Assembly (NCBI RefSeq): GCF_006970445.1
Contig: NZ_CP033877.1
Location: 2,922,750 to 2,986,749 of the forward strand
Direction of reading: 5' to 3'
Source: Stenotrophomonas maltophilia
Lineage (GTDB): Bacteria; Pseudomonadota; Gammaproteobacteria; Xanthomonadales; Xanthomonadaceae
DNA length: 64,000 nt
Below, in pieces: positions 38,572-47,031 of this stretch (positions are counted from its first letter, which is position 1; every line of letters begins with the position of its first letter). The notes below the pieces were generated by a model. The model searched no databases and had not been told where the DNA came from. It worked only from the letters and a program-made list of their open reading frames with translations. The position numbers and the translations under genes were made by a program.

Positions 38572-39908
38572 TGCGCGCTCCCGGCGGCCACGGCGCTGCT
38601 CGATTGCGGCGACGGCGCGCGCTCCTGCAGGCGTTGTTGTTCATGCATCCAGCGGCGCTTGGCCAGCACCTTGTCCACGCGCTGGTCCAGTTCGGCCACG
38701 GCCTTGTCCTGCGGCAGGCCACCGCGCACCACCTTCTCGGTGACGATGCGCATTTCCTGCACGATGCGCTCCCATTCGAGCACCTTCGGCGTCGGCTTGA
38801 CCCGCTCCAGCTGATCGCGGAACGCGGCTGCCAGCGGATCGTTGGCCAGCGACGGCGCGTTCCAGGCACTGCGGCGCGGCGGCAGGTCGCCGATTATGGA
38901 ATGGAAGCGTGCCTGGATTTCCGGGCGCGACAGGAATTCGATCAGCTTCCAGGAGGCTTCCTTCTGCTGAGACTTGCGGAAGATCACCAGGCTGGTGCCC
39001 CCGGCGATGCCTGCACCCGGACCGTCCGGCCCTGGCAGCGCGGCGGTGCCCCACTGTCCTTCCAGTTCCTTCGGCTGCAGTTTCTTGAACTCGCGGATGT
39101 TCCAGGGGCCGGAGATGTAGAACACGTTGAAGCCGCGGAAGAATTCATCCCATACGTTGGAGATCTGCGTCTCGGACATCTTCGGCGCCCAGCCCTGCTC
39201 GAACATGTTGGCGTAGAAGGCCAGCGTGCGGCGGAACCCCGGGCTGGAGAAATTACCGCGGGTATCGTCGTCGCGCAGCAGCGGGTCGGGCTGCTGCAGG
39301 GCCAGCGACAGCTGCTGCTCGAACTCGTTGATCGGCATCAGCACCGCGTAGCGGTTCGGGCCCTGCATGCGCTTGATCGCCGCCATCTGCTCCTCCCACT
39401 CCGGCCACGTGCGCGGCGGATGGTCGTAACCGGCCTTGGCCAGCAGGTCCTTGCGGTAGTAGATCAGGCGCGTATCGACGTACCACGGCACGCCGACCAG
39501 CTCGCCGTGGATCACGTTGGTATCCCAGATGCCCTGGAAGTAGTCCTTCGGATCGACCACGGTGGAGCGCTGCACGAACGGCTGCAGCGGCGTCAGCGCG
39601 TCGAGTTCGGCGAACTCCGGCACCCAGGTATTGCCGAGCTGGCACACGTCCGGCAGGCCATCGGCGGCGAACGCGGTCAGCAGCTTCTCGTGCGCGGCAG
39701 TCCACGGGATGTTCTGCACATCCACCTTGATGCCGGGGTTTTCGGCCTCGAACTCGTGGATCAGCTCGCTGACCACCTCGGCTTCACGGCCCATTGCCCA
39801 GAAGCGCACAGTGGTGGTGCCCGGTTCGGTGCGGGCGCAGCCGGCCACGGCCAGTGCGGCCAGGGCAGGCAGCGCCCAGCGGCGCAGGCGGTCGATCCAG
39901 TTCGGCAT
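38568..39908 (-). CDS. Sugar ABC transporter solute-binding lipoprotein (family 1)
   Basis: A 446-residue extracellular solute-binding protein. The signal peptide ends in the lipobox AVAGC, so it is lipid-anchored even though the cell is Gram-negative. Family 1 features are clear: TTTVRFWAMGREAEVVSELI near the N-terminus, LPDVCQLGNTWVPEF, GVPWYVDTRLIYYRKDLL, and GGTSLVIFRKS. It delivers sugars to the two permeases coded directly behind it. The predicted ligand is a beta-glucan oligosaccharide, by context only. Confidence 0.92.
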   Translation of the reverse strand: MPNWIDRLRRWALPALAALAVAGCARTEPGTTTVRFWAMGREAEVVSELIHEFEAENPGIKVDVQNIPWTAAHEKLLTAFAADGLPDVCQLGNTWVPEFAELDALTPLQPFVQRSTVVDPKDYFQGIWDTNVIHGELVGVPWYVDTRLIYYRKDLLAKAGYDHPPRTWPEWEEQMAAIKRMQGPNRYAVLMPINEFEQQLSLALQQPDPLLRDDDTRGNFSSPGFRRTLAFYANMFEQGWAPKMSETQISNVWDEFFRGFNVFYISGPWNIREFKKLQPKELEGQWGTAALPGPDGPGAGIAGGTSLVIFRKSQQKEASWKLIEFLSRPEIQARFHSIIGDLPPRRSAWNAPSLANDPLAAAFRDQLERVKPTPKVLEWERIVQEMRIVTEKVVRGGLPQDKAVAELDQRVDKVLAKRRWMHEQQRLQERAPSPQSSSAVAAGSAQ

Positions 39909-39912
39909 CGGG

Positions 39913-41517
39913 TTACTTGCCCTGGCCTGTGGTGCGGTTGGCATTGTTCTTCTGTTCCTGCGCGGCAGCCGCGCGTGATTCGGCGATACCCACCGCGCGT
40001 GCTGCCGCGGCCTTTTCGTCCTTCTGCAGTTCCAGCGGCTGGAACGACCCTTCCGGCGCCAACCAGCCACCGCTGAACCCGGCCCGCTCAAGACCCTTGC
40101 GGATGTACGGGTTCTTCTTCATCACTTCCCAGACGAAATCATTCCGGTAGTTGGCGATCATGGTCAGGATCGGACCCTGGTCGATGGCGATGTAGTCGCT
40201 GGCGACCCAGCCGCGATCCGGAACCAGGCGCCCGGTCTTGATCGGGATGTCGTAGTTGAAGCTGGGATTGAATGAATCCAGGAAGCCGTAGCTGGAATAG
40301 ATGTAGTCGCCGTAGCGCTTGTGCATTTCCAGCGTGGCCGGGATCACCTGCTCGGGGGCGAACACCACCGAGGCGATCGCCGCGGTCGGGGCGATGGTGC
40401 CGTCGTCGAAGTTCTCGCGCAGGCCGGCGCCGCGCGAGGAGTAGTGGCGGAACTGGCGCTGCTCGCCGCGGTACTCCTGCGTGGTGTTCTGCGGACCATC
40501 GCTGGCGGTCAGGCCCCAGACGTTCTCTCCATAGTCCTTCCACTGCATCGGGTTGGCGATGGCGTATTCGCGCTGGGCCAGCGCAGCCGAGCGGCTGTTG
40601 AGGAAATAGGTACTGCCGCGCTCGCGCATGTACGCGTCCTGGATGTCGCGGAAGTCGATCCAGACGTGGCTGTACTGGTGGCCGAACAGCGGGCCGAAGG
40701 ACAGGTATTCCTGGCCCTGGTACACACCCCAGTCGTTGTCGTAGGTGCGCGTCCACACCGTCCACGCGTCCGGGCTGACCGGGTGCGTGGGCGAGCCCAG
40801 GGCGAGGATGTAGACCATCATCGCCTCGTTGTAGCCCATCCAGTCGTGGTCGATGAAGCCGCTCTCCGGGAACCAGCCCATCGAGATCAGCGGTGCACGC
40901 TGCTGCAGCCACGGCCAGTCGACCTTCTTGTACAACGTATCGGCGATCTGGCGGATTTCCTTTTCGCGCGGATCGTCACCGTCGTAGTACGACTGCGCGA
41001 ACAGCACGCCCATCATCAGCAGCGCGGTATCCACCGAGGACAGTTCAACCCAGCTGTCGTAGCGACGGCCTTCCTGCATGTCCAGGAAGTGGTAGTAGAA
41101 GCCCTTGTAACCTGCCTTGCCGGTGCGCTGCGGGCCCATCGGCACGTCGCGGAAGAATTTCAGGGTGGTCAGGGTGCGATCGATCGCCTGGTTGCGGCTG
41201 ACCCAGCCGTTCTCGATGCCGATCGGGTACGCGGTCAGTGCGAAGCCGACCGAGGCGATGCTGGCGAACGGCCGCGACGGGTAGCGGTCCGGGGTCAGCC
41301 CGTTGATCTCGTTGGTGGTGTCCCAGAAGAACTGGAAGGTGCGGCGCTCGATGTCATCAAACAACGGCGGCAGCTCAGGCTTCATCGGCCGCGGCGGTGC
41401 ATCGGCTTCGATCAGGATCACCGGCGGCCGCGGCTTGGCAGGCTCCTGCTGGGCCGGCTGGCAGGCGGCGACGGCCAGGCTCAACGCTGCCGCGGACAAC
41501 AGATGGCGTGCCTGCAT
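39913..41517 (-). CDS. Glucoamylase-like lipoprotein (GH144-type, putative endo-beta-1,2-glucanase)
   Basis: A 534-residue lipoprotein with lipobox AVAAC and a single (alpha/alpha)6 domain (PF10091 type). Family blocks seen: FQFFWDTTNEINGLTPDRY, SIASVGFALTAYPIG, SWVELSSVDTALLMMGVLF, FGHQYSHVWIDFRD, ENVWGLTASDGP and GFLDSFN. The characterised bacterial members of this family (GH144) are endo-beta-1,2-glucanases, so attack on linear or cyclic beta-1,2-glucan is the best guess. GGAGGA precedes the ATG. It leads the distal part of the sugar locus, with a LacI-type operator over its -35 region. Confidence 0.88.
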   Translation of the reverse strand: MQARHLLSAAALSLAVAACQPAQQEPAKPRPPVILIEADAPPRPMKPELPPLFDDIERRTFQFFWDTTNEINGLTPDRYPSRPFASIASVGFALTAYPIGIENGWVSRNQAIDRTLTTLKFFRDVPMGPQRTGKAGYKGFYYHFLDMQEGRRYDSWVELSSVDTALLMMGVLFAQSYYDGDDPREKEIRQIADTLYKKVDWPWLQQRAPLISMGWFPESGFIDHDWMGYNEAMMVYILALGSPTHPVSPDAWTVWTRTYDNDWGVYQGQEYLSFGPLFGHQYSHVWIDFRDIQDAYMRERGSTYFLNSRSAALAQREYAIANPMQWKDYGENVWGLTASDGPQNTTQEYRGEQRQFRHYSSRGAGLRENFDDGTIAPTAAIASVVFAPEQVIPATLEMHKRYGDYIYSSYGFLDSFNPSFNYDIPIKTGRLVPDRGWVASDYIAIDQGPILTMIANYRNDFVWEVMKKNPYIRKGLERAGFSGGWLAPEGSFQPLELQKDEKAAAARAVGIAESRAAAAQEQKNNANRTTGQGK

Positions 41518-41570
41518 GGCGCGATTCCTCCGGTGGTCTGATCGATGGGAAAGCATACCGTCCAATGATC

Positions 41571-41584
41571 TGAAATCGTTTACA
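41571..41584 (-). promoter_or_regulatory. LacI-family operator before the GH144-like gene
   Basis: TGTAAACGATTTCA on the minus strand fits the LacI/CcpA-type pattern TGWNANCGNTNWCA at every fixed position. A -10-like TATGCT (41552-41557) lies 17 bases from the AACGAT inside the operator, so the repressor would cover the -35 region. Confidence 0.65.
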
Positions 41585-41599
41585 AGATGCGTTCTTAAA

Positions 41600-41620
41600 A
41601 AACCACGAAAAACGTGGTTT
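41600..41620. repeat. Small AT/GC hairpin upstream of the operator
   Basis: AAACCACG and CGTGGTTT pair around a 5-base A loop. Confidence 0.6.
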
Positions 41621-41632
41621 GACACCGCGATC

Positions 41633-41676
41633 ATTGCCCACGCCGCTGCCCCCTGCCCGGCAGCGGCGTGGGCAAT
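41633..41676. terminator. 18-bp-stem hairpin between receptor and GH144-like genes
   Basis: ATTGCCCACGCCGCTGCC and its exact complement enclose an 8-base loop. No T run follows in the leftward direction, so it may be an mRNA-stabilising or attenuating stem rather than a plain terminator. Confidence 0.65.
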
Positions 41677-41716
41677 GGACCGACACCGGGCCGGCCATTG
41701 CCGTTTTCACGCGATC

Positions 41717-41742
41717 GATGCCGCCGGCGAACCGGCGGCATC
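41717..41742 (-). terminator. Hairpin just past the TonB receptor stop
   Basis: GATGCCGCCGG and CCGGCGGCATC pair around a 4-base loop, 23 bases beyond the stop codon of the receptor gene. No clear T run. Confidence 0.55.
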
Positions 41743-41765
41743 GGGTCGTGCATCTACATCCGGGC

Positions 41766-44700
41766 TTAGAAGCGGAAGCCCACTTCGGCCTTGATCTGAC
41801 GCGGCGTACCGATGATTTCGCCGGTCTCGTTGTAGCTGGCCTGCAGCTTGCCGTTGGTCTTGACGTAGTTGTAGGTGGAGAAGTTGTCGAAGTTGAACAC
41901 GTTGATGATGTCGATACGCGCGTACAGCTCGGTATCGCCCGGCATCTTGAACGTCTTCGTCGCCTGCAGGTCGACCGAGCGGTAGCCGAAGATCTTGCCA
42001 CCCACCAGGAACTTGCCGGTGGCGTTGGGCACAGCCGCCTGCGGAGTCGGCAGGGTGTAGCCGCTGGCCTGCATCACCGGGTACCAGTCGTTGACGGCCG
42101 TCGGGGTTGCCAGGGTGATCTTGCCGCCGAAGGTGATGCCCCAGAAGCCCGCGTACGAACCGGTCACCACCAGGCGGTGGCGCGGCGCGCCGTTGGAGCG
42201 GATGGTCGGGTAGTCACCGATCAGGCCGCGGTCAAACGCGTACTTCTCGTTGATGTCGCGGTTGTGGCGGGCGGTGGTCCAGGTATAGGCGATCGAGGTG
42301 CCCCAGCCGCTTTCCTTGGTGAACGGCTTCTGCGCCGACAGCAGCACCTGGGTGGCACGGGTCTTGATGCCCTGCTGGCCAATGATCAGGCTGCCGAAGC
42401 CCGGCACGTTGCAGCTCCACGCCTGGCTCAGGCCCGGGTCGGTGCCGCCACACAGGCGCGGATCATCGAAGAACTGGCCGGTCGGGTAACGGTTGCCCAG
42501 AGTGAAGGCGAAGCCGTCGTAGCTCAGGGTACGGGCGATGGTGGCATCGGTCAGCCACTCGCCGATCCGGTTGCTCATGCCCAGGCTGAACTGGTCCGAG
42601 TACGGCGCCTTCAGCTTGTTGTTCAGCAGGTCGACTTCCAGGCCGGCATTGCTGGTCGCGCCGACCAGCGACTGCAGGTTGCCGATGCCGTTGAGCAGGT
42701 TCGGGTTCCAGTCATAGCAGGCGGCCTGGCCGTTGATGCAGGTGCCGGTGGCCGGGTTGCGGAAGTAGATGGTCGGCTGCGGCAGGGCCAGCTTGGTGGT
42801 TTCCAGCTGCAGGTTGTCGAACAGGTCACGGTCGTAGGAACGGCCGGCACCACCGTGGATCACATGCTGCTCGTCGGCATTGATGTCGTACGAGAAGCCC
42901 AGGCGCGGCTGCCAGGCATCCTTGAACGCTTTGCGGTTATGACCGTTGCTGATGTAGTCGCTGATGTCCAGGCCGCCCAGCGCCAGCGAATCGGCGTAGG
43001 TCTGGCCGGCAGGCGCACGCGGATCCTGCGAATAGATGGCGTCGACCACCTGCTGCGGGGTTACGAAGTCCAGGTAGGTCGGGGTCTTTTCGTAGTCCCA
43101 GCGCAGGCCGATGTTCAGCTGCAGATGGTCGTTGACCTGCCAGTCGTCCTGGATGAACACGCCGTACTGCTTGGACTTCGAACGGACTTCGCCGGACACC
43201 CCCGACACGCCGGTCACCGGCTTGACGAACTGCGCCTTGTACGGAATCGAATCCGGGAAGTCCGGATCGCCCAGGGAGTAGGTGAAGGTCGGGTTGATCT
43301 GTGCCGCATCGGAGGCGTACAGGTCGATCTGCTTGTACTTCACGCCCATCTTGATGGTGTGGTCGCCGGCCCACTGGATGCCATCCAGGGTCAGGTTGTC
43401 TTCGATCGACCAGCCCTTCTGGCCCTTCACCTGCGAATCCAGTGCCGAGGCGCCACCGATCTTCACCACGGTGCGGTCTTCGGGACCGTCCGGCGCGGTG
43501 TAGGTGATGCCGTTGGCCAGCGTCAGCGGGGTCGGGTTGTTGAACGAATCTTCGTGGGTGAGCATCAACTCGTTGTAGTAGCGCTCACCGCTGTGGTTCC
43601 AGCGCAGGGCGTAACGACGGTCGGTGTTGACCACTTCGCGGCCGGCTTCCGGCGAGGTCTGGCCACTGAACTGAGACTGGGTTTCGTCACGGTCCTGGAA
43701 AGTCAGCTCGATGCGATCATTGTCGGTCGGCTCGAAGTCAATCTTGCCGAAGATCAGGTCCTGCTGGAACGGCTGGCTGGCCGGGCCGAGGCCGGCGGCG
43801 CCGGCAGGCGGCAGCAGACCGGCGGCCCCGGTGACCGCGCCATCCGGCGCGATGGTGACCGGCAGGTCGAAGCGCTTGGCTTCATAGGTCACGAAGAAGT
43901 GGGCCTTGTCCTGGATGATCGGGCCACCCAGCGCGAAGCCGTATTCCTTCTCGGCCGAATCCTCCTTGCCCTTGTTCGGCTGGCGTTCGGCCGGGGTCAT
44001 CGCGCGCATGCTGTCGTTGGTGTAACGGTAGAAGGCTTCACCCTTGAACTCGTTGGTACCCGACTTGGTCGCGGCGGTGACGGCAGCACTGGACACCTGG
44101 CCGTACTCGGCCTTGTAGTTGCCGCTGATGACCTTGTACTCGCCAATGGCCAGCTGCGGGAACGGATTGCCGGCGCTGCCGGACTGGCCGGCGACGCCGC
44201 CGCCCTTCACGTAGCTCTTCTGGCCCACACCGTCGATGTACACATTGGTGCCATCGGCATTGGTGGCACCACCACGCAGCGAGGTGTTGCCCTTGGCATC
44301 ACGGGTGAAGATCAGGCCCGGCACCGCGTCGGCGAACTCCAGGAAGTTGCGCGAGACCTGCGGGGTGGTCTGGATCTGCTGCAGGCTGACGGTCTTGCCC
44401 ACTTCCGAGGTGCGCACTTCCTGCAGCAGGGTCGGCGCGACGACGTTGACGGTGTCCAGGTTGGTGGCTGCGGTCGAACCCGGGGTGCTGCTGGCTGCGC
44501 CGGCAAAGTTCAGCGTCGCGGTCGAAGCGACGGTGACGGTGACCTTCTGCGACTGGCCGTTGGCGACCACGTCGTAGGTGCCCGGGTCCAGGCCCATCAG
44601 CGAATAGCTGCCGTCGGCGCGGATGGTGCCGCGACGGACGGTACCGGTGGCCACGTTGGTGGCGGTGACTTCGGTGCCTGCCTGCGCGCCGGCGACCTGG

Positions 44701-44822
44701 CCGCGAAGGCTGGCATTGGCCGACTGCGCCATGACGTTCGGAGCAGCAGCCAGCATCAGGCAGCTGACCAGCGCGGTGCTCAGCAGCCGGCGTGCCGGCG
44801 TGCGGAAGGTGGTATGCATCAT
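41766..44822 (-). CDS. TonB-dependent receptor with N-terminal carboxypeptidase-like domain
   Basis: A 1018-residue outer-membrane active transporter. After the signal peptide (ending near NVMAQ) comes a small Ig-like/carboxypeptidase regulatory domain (NASLRGQVAG...GSYSLMGLDPGTYDVV), then the plug (VSLQQIQTTPQVSRNFLEFA, NVYIDGVGQKSYV), then a 22-strand-type barrel ending in VGFRF, the C-terminal aromatic signature. This Oar/CUT-locus type is abundant in xanthomonads and imports plant or microbial glycans. Two adjacent ATGs exist; the first is better placed behind GGAG. It follows lacI by 76 bases on the same strand. Confidence 0.93.
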   Translation of the reverse strand: MMHTTFRTPARRLLSTALVSCLMLAAAPNVMAQSANASLRGQVAGAQAGTEVTATNVATGTVRRGTIRADGSYSLMGLDPGTYDVVANGQSQKVTVTVASTATLNFAGAASSTPGSTAATNLDTVNVVAPTLLQEVRTSEVGKTVSLQQIQTTPQVSRNFLEFADAVPGLIFTRDAKGNTSLRGGATNADGTNVYIDGVGQKSYVKGGGVAGQSGSAGNPFPQLAIGEYKVISGNYKAEYGQVSSAAVTAATKSGTNEFKGEAFYRYTNDSMRAMTPAERQPNKGKEDSAEKEYGFALGGPIIQDKAHFFVTYEAKRFDLPVTIAPDGAVTGAAGLLPPAGAAGLGPASQPFQQDLIFGKIDFEPTDNDRIELTFQDRDETQSQFSGQTSPEAGREVVNTDRRYALRWNHSGERYYNELMLTHEDSFNNPTPLTLANGITYTAPDGPEDRTVVKIGGASALDSQVKGQKGWSIEDNLTLDGIQWAGDHTIKMGVKYKQIDLYASDAAQINPTFTYSLGDPDFPDSIPYKAQFVKPVTGVSGVSGEVRSKSKQYGVFIQDDWQVNDHLQLNIGLRWDYEKTPTYLDFVTPQQVVDAIYSQDPRAPAGQTYADSLALGGLDISDYISNGHNRKAFKDAWQPRLGFSYDINADEQHVIHGGAGRSYDRDLFDNLQLETTKLALPQPTIYFRNPATGTCINGQAACYDWNPNLLNGIGNLQSLVGATSNAGLEVDLLNNKLKAPYSDQFSLGMSNRIGEWLTDATIARTLSYDGFAFTLGNRYPTGQFFDDPRLCGGTDPGLSQAWSCNVPGFGSLIIGQQGIKTRATQVLLSAQKPFTKESGWGTSIAYTWTTARHNRDINEKYAFDRGLIGDYPTIRSNGAPRHRLVVTGSYAGFWGITFGGKITLATPTAVNDWYPVMQASGYTLPTPQAAVPNATGKFLVGGKIFGYRSVDLQATKTFKMPGDTELYARIDIINVFNFDNFSTYNYVKTNGKLQASYNETGEIIGTPRQIKAEVGFRF

Positions 44823-44898
44823 CAACTCAATCTCCGGGTGGCGGTAACCGCTTGCGCGGTCCCTGCGATCAATCAAAAAAGAAGGAACGCCTCTGGCT

Positions 44899-45921
44899 TC
44901 AACGGCCCGATGGCGGAGTGGTGGAATCGCGAACTATCAAGCGGGGAACCAGGGTCTGCTTGTCCCCTGTCCCATCCGTGGAGGTGCCGTCCATCAACTG
45001 CAGCAGGCGCGTCATGGCCCGGTCGCCGAGCTCGGCGATGCTGACCTGCATGGTGGTCAGCGACGGGTGCACGAAACGCGCCAGTGGAATGTCATCGAAA
45101 CCCGCCAGGGCCACATCGGCCGGGACACGGACCCCTGCCTGCGTGAACGCATACAGGCAGCCCAGGGCCATCATGTCGTTGGCGGCGAACACGGCATCGG
45201 GCAGCGCTCCGGCTGCCAGCAACTCCTGACCGGCGCGATGGCCGGAAGCTTCGTCGAAATCACCGGGCAGCTCGATGCCCTCGGCGCCACTGCCAAACGC
45301 CACCAGCGCGTCACGGAAGCCGCGCAGGCGCTCTCGCGCGTCGAAGTTGAGGTCCGGGCCAGAAATGAATGCAATGCGGCGGTGGCCGGCGTCCAGCAGG
45401 TGGCGGGTCATCGCCATCGCACCCGCGTGGTCGTCGATGCTCAGCACCGGGTGGTCCTGCCCGGGCAGATAGGTGTTGATCAACACCGTCGGCAACGACT
45501 GCGGCAGGTTGTCGGTCAGGAAGCCCGGGCTCTCGGCATAGGGCGAGAGCACCAGCAGGCCGTCGACGCGGCCGCGCATGGCACGCAGGGCGGCGCCCTG
45601 CTGTTCCTGGTCACCGTGGTAGCTGGACACCAGCAGGTGCTGGCGGCGGTTGCGGGCCACCCCGTCGATGCCGCGCATCAGCTCGGAGAAGAATTCGCCG
45701 TACAGGTCAGGCAGCACCACGCCCACCGTATTGGTGCGGCGGCTGCTCAGGCTGCGGGCGGCGGCGTGCGGGGTGTAACGCAGCCGTGCGGCCACCTCCA
45801 GCACAAGCTGGCGGACCGGTTCGGCGACATTTTCATGCCCGTTGAGCGCGCGGGAAACCGTGGCCACGGAGACCCGGGCTTCGCGTGCGACGTCTTTGAT
45901 TGTGATAGCTGCCTTGTTCAC
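44899..45921 (-). CDS. LacI-family transcriptional repressor
   Basis: A 340-residue regulator. The helix-turn-helix ITIKDVAREARVSVATVSRA is at residues about 6-25, followed by the hinge (YTPHAAARSL) and the periplasmic-binding-like effector domain (VGVVLPDLYGEFFSELMRGI, VFAANDMMALG, LAGFDDIPLARFVHPSLTT). The start is GTG, with GGAGGG well placed; a second GTG five codons upstream is less likely. It probably represses the adjacent receptor and GH144-like genes and itself, releasing DNA on binding an oligosaccharide. Confidence 0.94.
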   Translation of the reverse strand: MNKAAITIKDVAREARVSVATVSRALNGHENVAEPVRQLVLEVAARLRYTPHAAARSLSSRRTNTVGVVLPDLYGEFFSELMRGIDGVARNRRQHLLVSSYHGDQEQQGAALRAMRGRVDGLLVLSPYAESPGFLTDNLPQSLPTVLINTYLPGQDHPVLSIDDHAGAMAMTRHLLDAGHRRIAFISGPDLNFDARERLRGFRDALVAFGSGAEGIELPGDFDEASGHRAGQELLAAGALPDAVFAANDMMALGCLYAFTQAGVRVPADVALAGFDDIPLARFVHPSLTTMQVSIAELGDRAMTRLLQLMDGTSTDGTGDKQTLVPRLIVRDSTTPPSGR

Positions 45922-45965
45922 GAAGCCGCCCTCCACGGCTTGGACCTACCAGCATTGGCGCGGAA

Positions 45966-45979
45966 TGTAAGCGTTTCCA
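45966..45979 (-). promoter_or_regulatory. LacI-family operator upstream of lacI
   Basis: TGGAAACGCTTACA on the minus strand, 44 bases before the lacI start, shares the core AAACGNTT with the operator at 41571 and deviates from the family pattern at one position. It suggests autorepression. Confidence 0.62.
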
Positions 45980-46084
45980 TCTGGGCTTGTAAACAGTCCG
46001 TTAGGCGAATGTCCCGAAATGGACATGAAAATCTGTCCGTGGCGAGGCCCGTGCGGACCGGCCAGGACAGTGCGGGACAAGGGC

Positions 46085-46360
46085 TCAGCCCTGTTCTGAC
46101 GGGGTATGTGCGCGGATGGACAGCGCGTGGATATCGGTGTCCATCATCGACCCCAGCGCGGCGTAGACCGCGCGATGCCGGGCCAATGGAGCCAGTCCGG
46201 CGAAGCGTTCACTGACCACATGCACGTTGAAGTGGCCGCGCCCGTCGCGCGCACCGGCATGGCCGGCATGGCGATGGCTGTCATCCTCGATCTCCAGCAC
46301 GCTGGGCGCCAGCGCCTGCTGCAGTGCATCACGAATCCGCTCGATCCGTTCCGCGTTCAC
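46085..46360 (-). CDS. bolA: BolA family protein
   Basis: A 91-residue BolA/IbaG-type protein that partners with monothiol glutaredoxins in iron-sulfur trafficking and affects cell shape under stress. The conserved [11 protein letters not shown] loop and the following [14 protein letters not shown] and RHRAVYAAL are seen. The start is GTG, overlapping the TGA of the upstream yciI-like gene (GTGA), so the two are coupled. Confidence 0.94.
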   Translation of the reverse strand: MNAERIERIRDALQQALAPSVLEIEDDSHRHAGHAGARDGRGHFNVHVVSERFAGLAPLARHRAVYAALGSMMDTDIHALSIRAHTPSEQG

Positions 46361-46662
46361 GGCAGGACCTTGCGGAACGGGCGTACCTGCACGCGGGTGT
46401 AAACGCCTGCAGCCACGTACGGGTCGGCATCGGCCCAGGCCTGGGCCTGAGGAAGGGACTCGAACTGCGCGATCACCACCGAGCCACTGAAGCCGGCCGG
46501 GCCCGGGTCTTCACTGTCCACCGCCGGGCACGGGCCGGCCAGCAGCAGGCGCCCCTCGTCGCGCAGCGCGTGCAGCCGCGCCAGGTGTTCCGGCCGCGCC
46601 TGCAGCCGCTGCGCCAGCACATCCTGGCCGTCATACCCCTCGATCACATACCACACCGGCAT
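46357..46662 (-). CDS. YciI family protein
   Basis: A 101-residue ferredoxin-like-fold protein. The start [12 protein letters not shown], the [22 protein letters not shown] core and the late [20 protein letters not shown] region with its Asp-Pro-Tyr are typical. Enzymatic role unknown; the fold relates to muconolactone isomerase. GAGGAA precedes the ATG. It is the promoter-proximal gene of a two-gene operon with bolA. Confidence 0.92.
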   Translation of the reverse strand: MPVWYVIEGYDGQDVLAQRLQARPEHLARLHALRDEGRLLLAGPCPAVDSEDPGPAGFSGSVVIAQFESLPQAQAWADADPYVAAGVYTRVQVRPFRKVLP

Positions 46663-47031
46663 TTCCTCGCTTGCGTTGTCGGGTCCGCAGATTCTAGCCA
46701 ATGCAGCCCCCGCCCCGGTCCGGCTGGACACTGGCGCGGCAAAGGCTTACCCTAGCCTCCATTGCACGTGGCTGGATGCAGCAGCCCGTCGGTTTTTGCG
46801 GCCAACGCAGCCCCCGACGACCGATCCGCTGCTTCAAACCGGACCACCTGGCCGGGCCACGTAGACGACCTCCCCGTAGTTCTGTCGCTGCCGTTTACTG
46901 CGGCGCGTCCTGCTGTTTGATATGTGTGGAATCGCGCCGATCCCGGCGTGTCTGGTGCCCTGGGGCTCCGTGGCGTTGGCCCGGTGAACCCGGTGCCGCG
47001 ACTGGTCCGTTGCAATCCTGATCTCCATTAG
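46663..47031. other. Intergenic stretch between yciI and scpA
   Basis: 369 bases between divergent genes. On the minus strand the extended -10 TTGGCTAGAAT (46691-46701) is the likely yciI promoter, giving a leader of about 25 bases. For scpA I see no convincing promoter or ribosome binding site near its ATG. No hairpin with a T run, no tRNA-like fold and no convincing small reading frame were found. Confidence 0.5.

Noticed and set aside
41619..45044. 1141-codon frame antisense to the TonB receptor
   Set aside because: Pure shadow of the receptor gene; no known domain and mirror codon bias.
46801..46930. Possible tRNA or small RNA before scpA
   Set aside because: No cloverleaf, T-loop consensus or T-tailed hairpin could be drawn.
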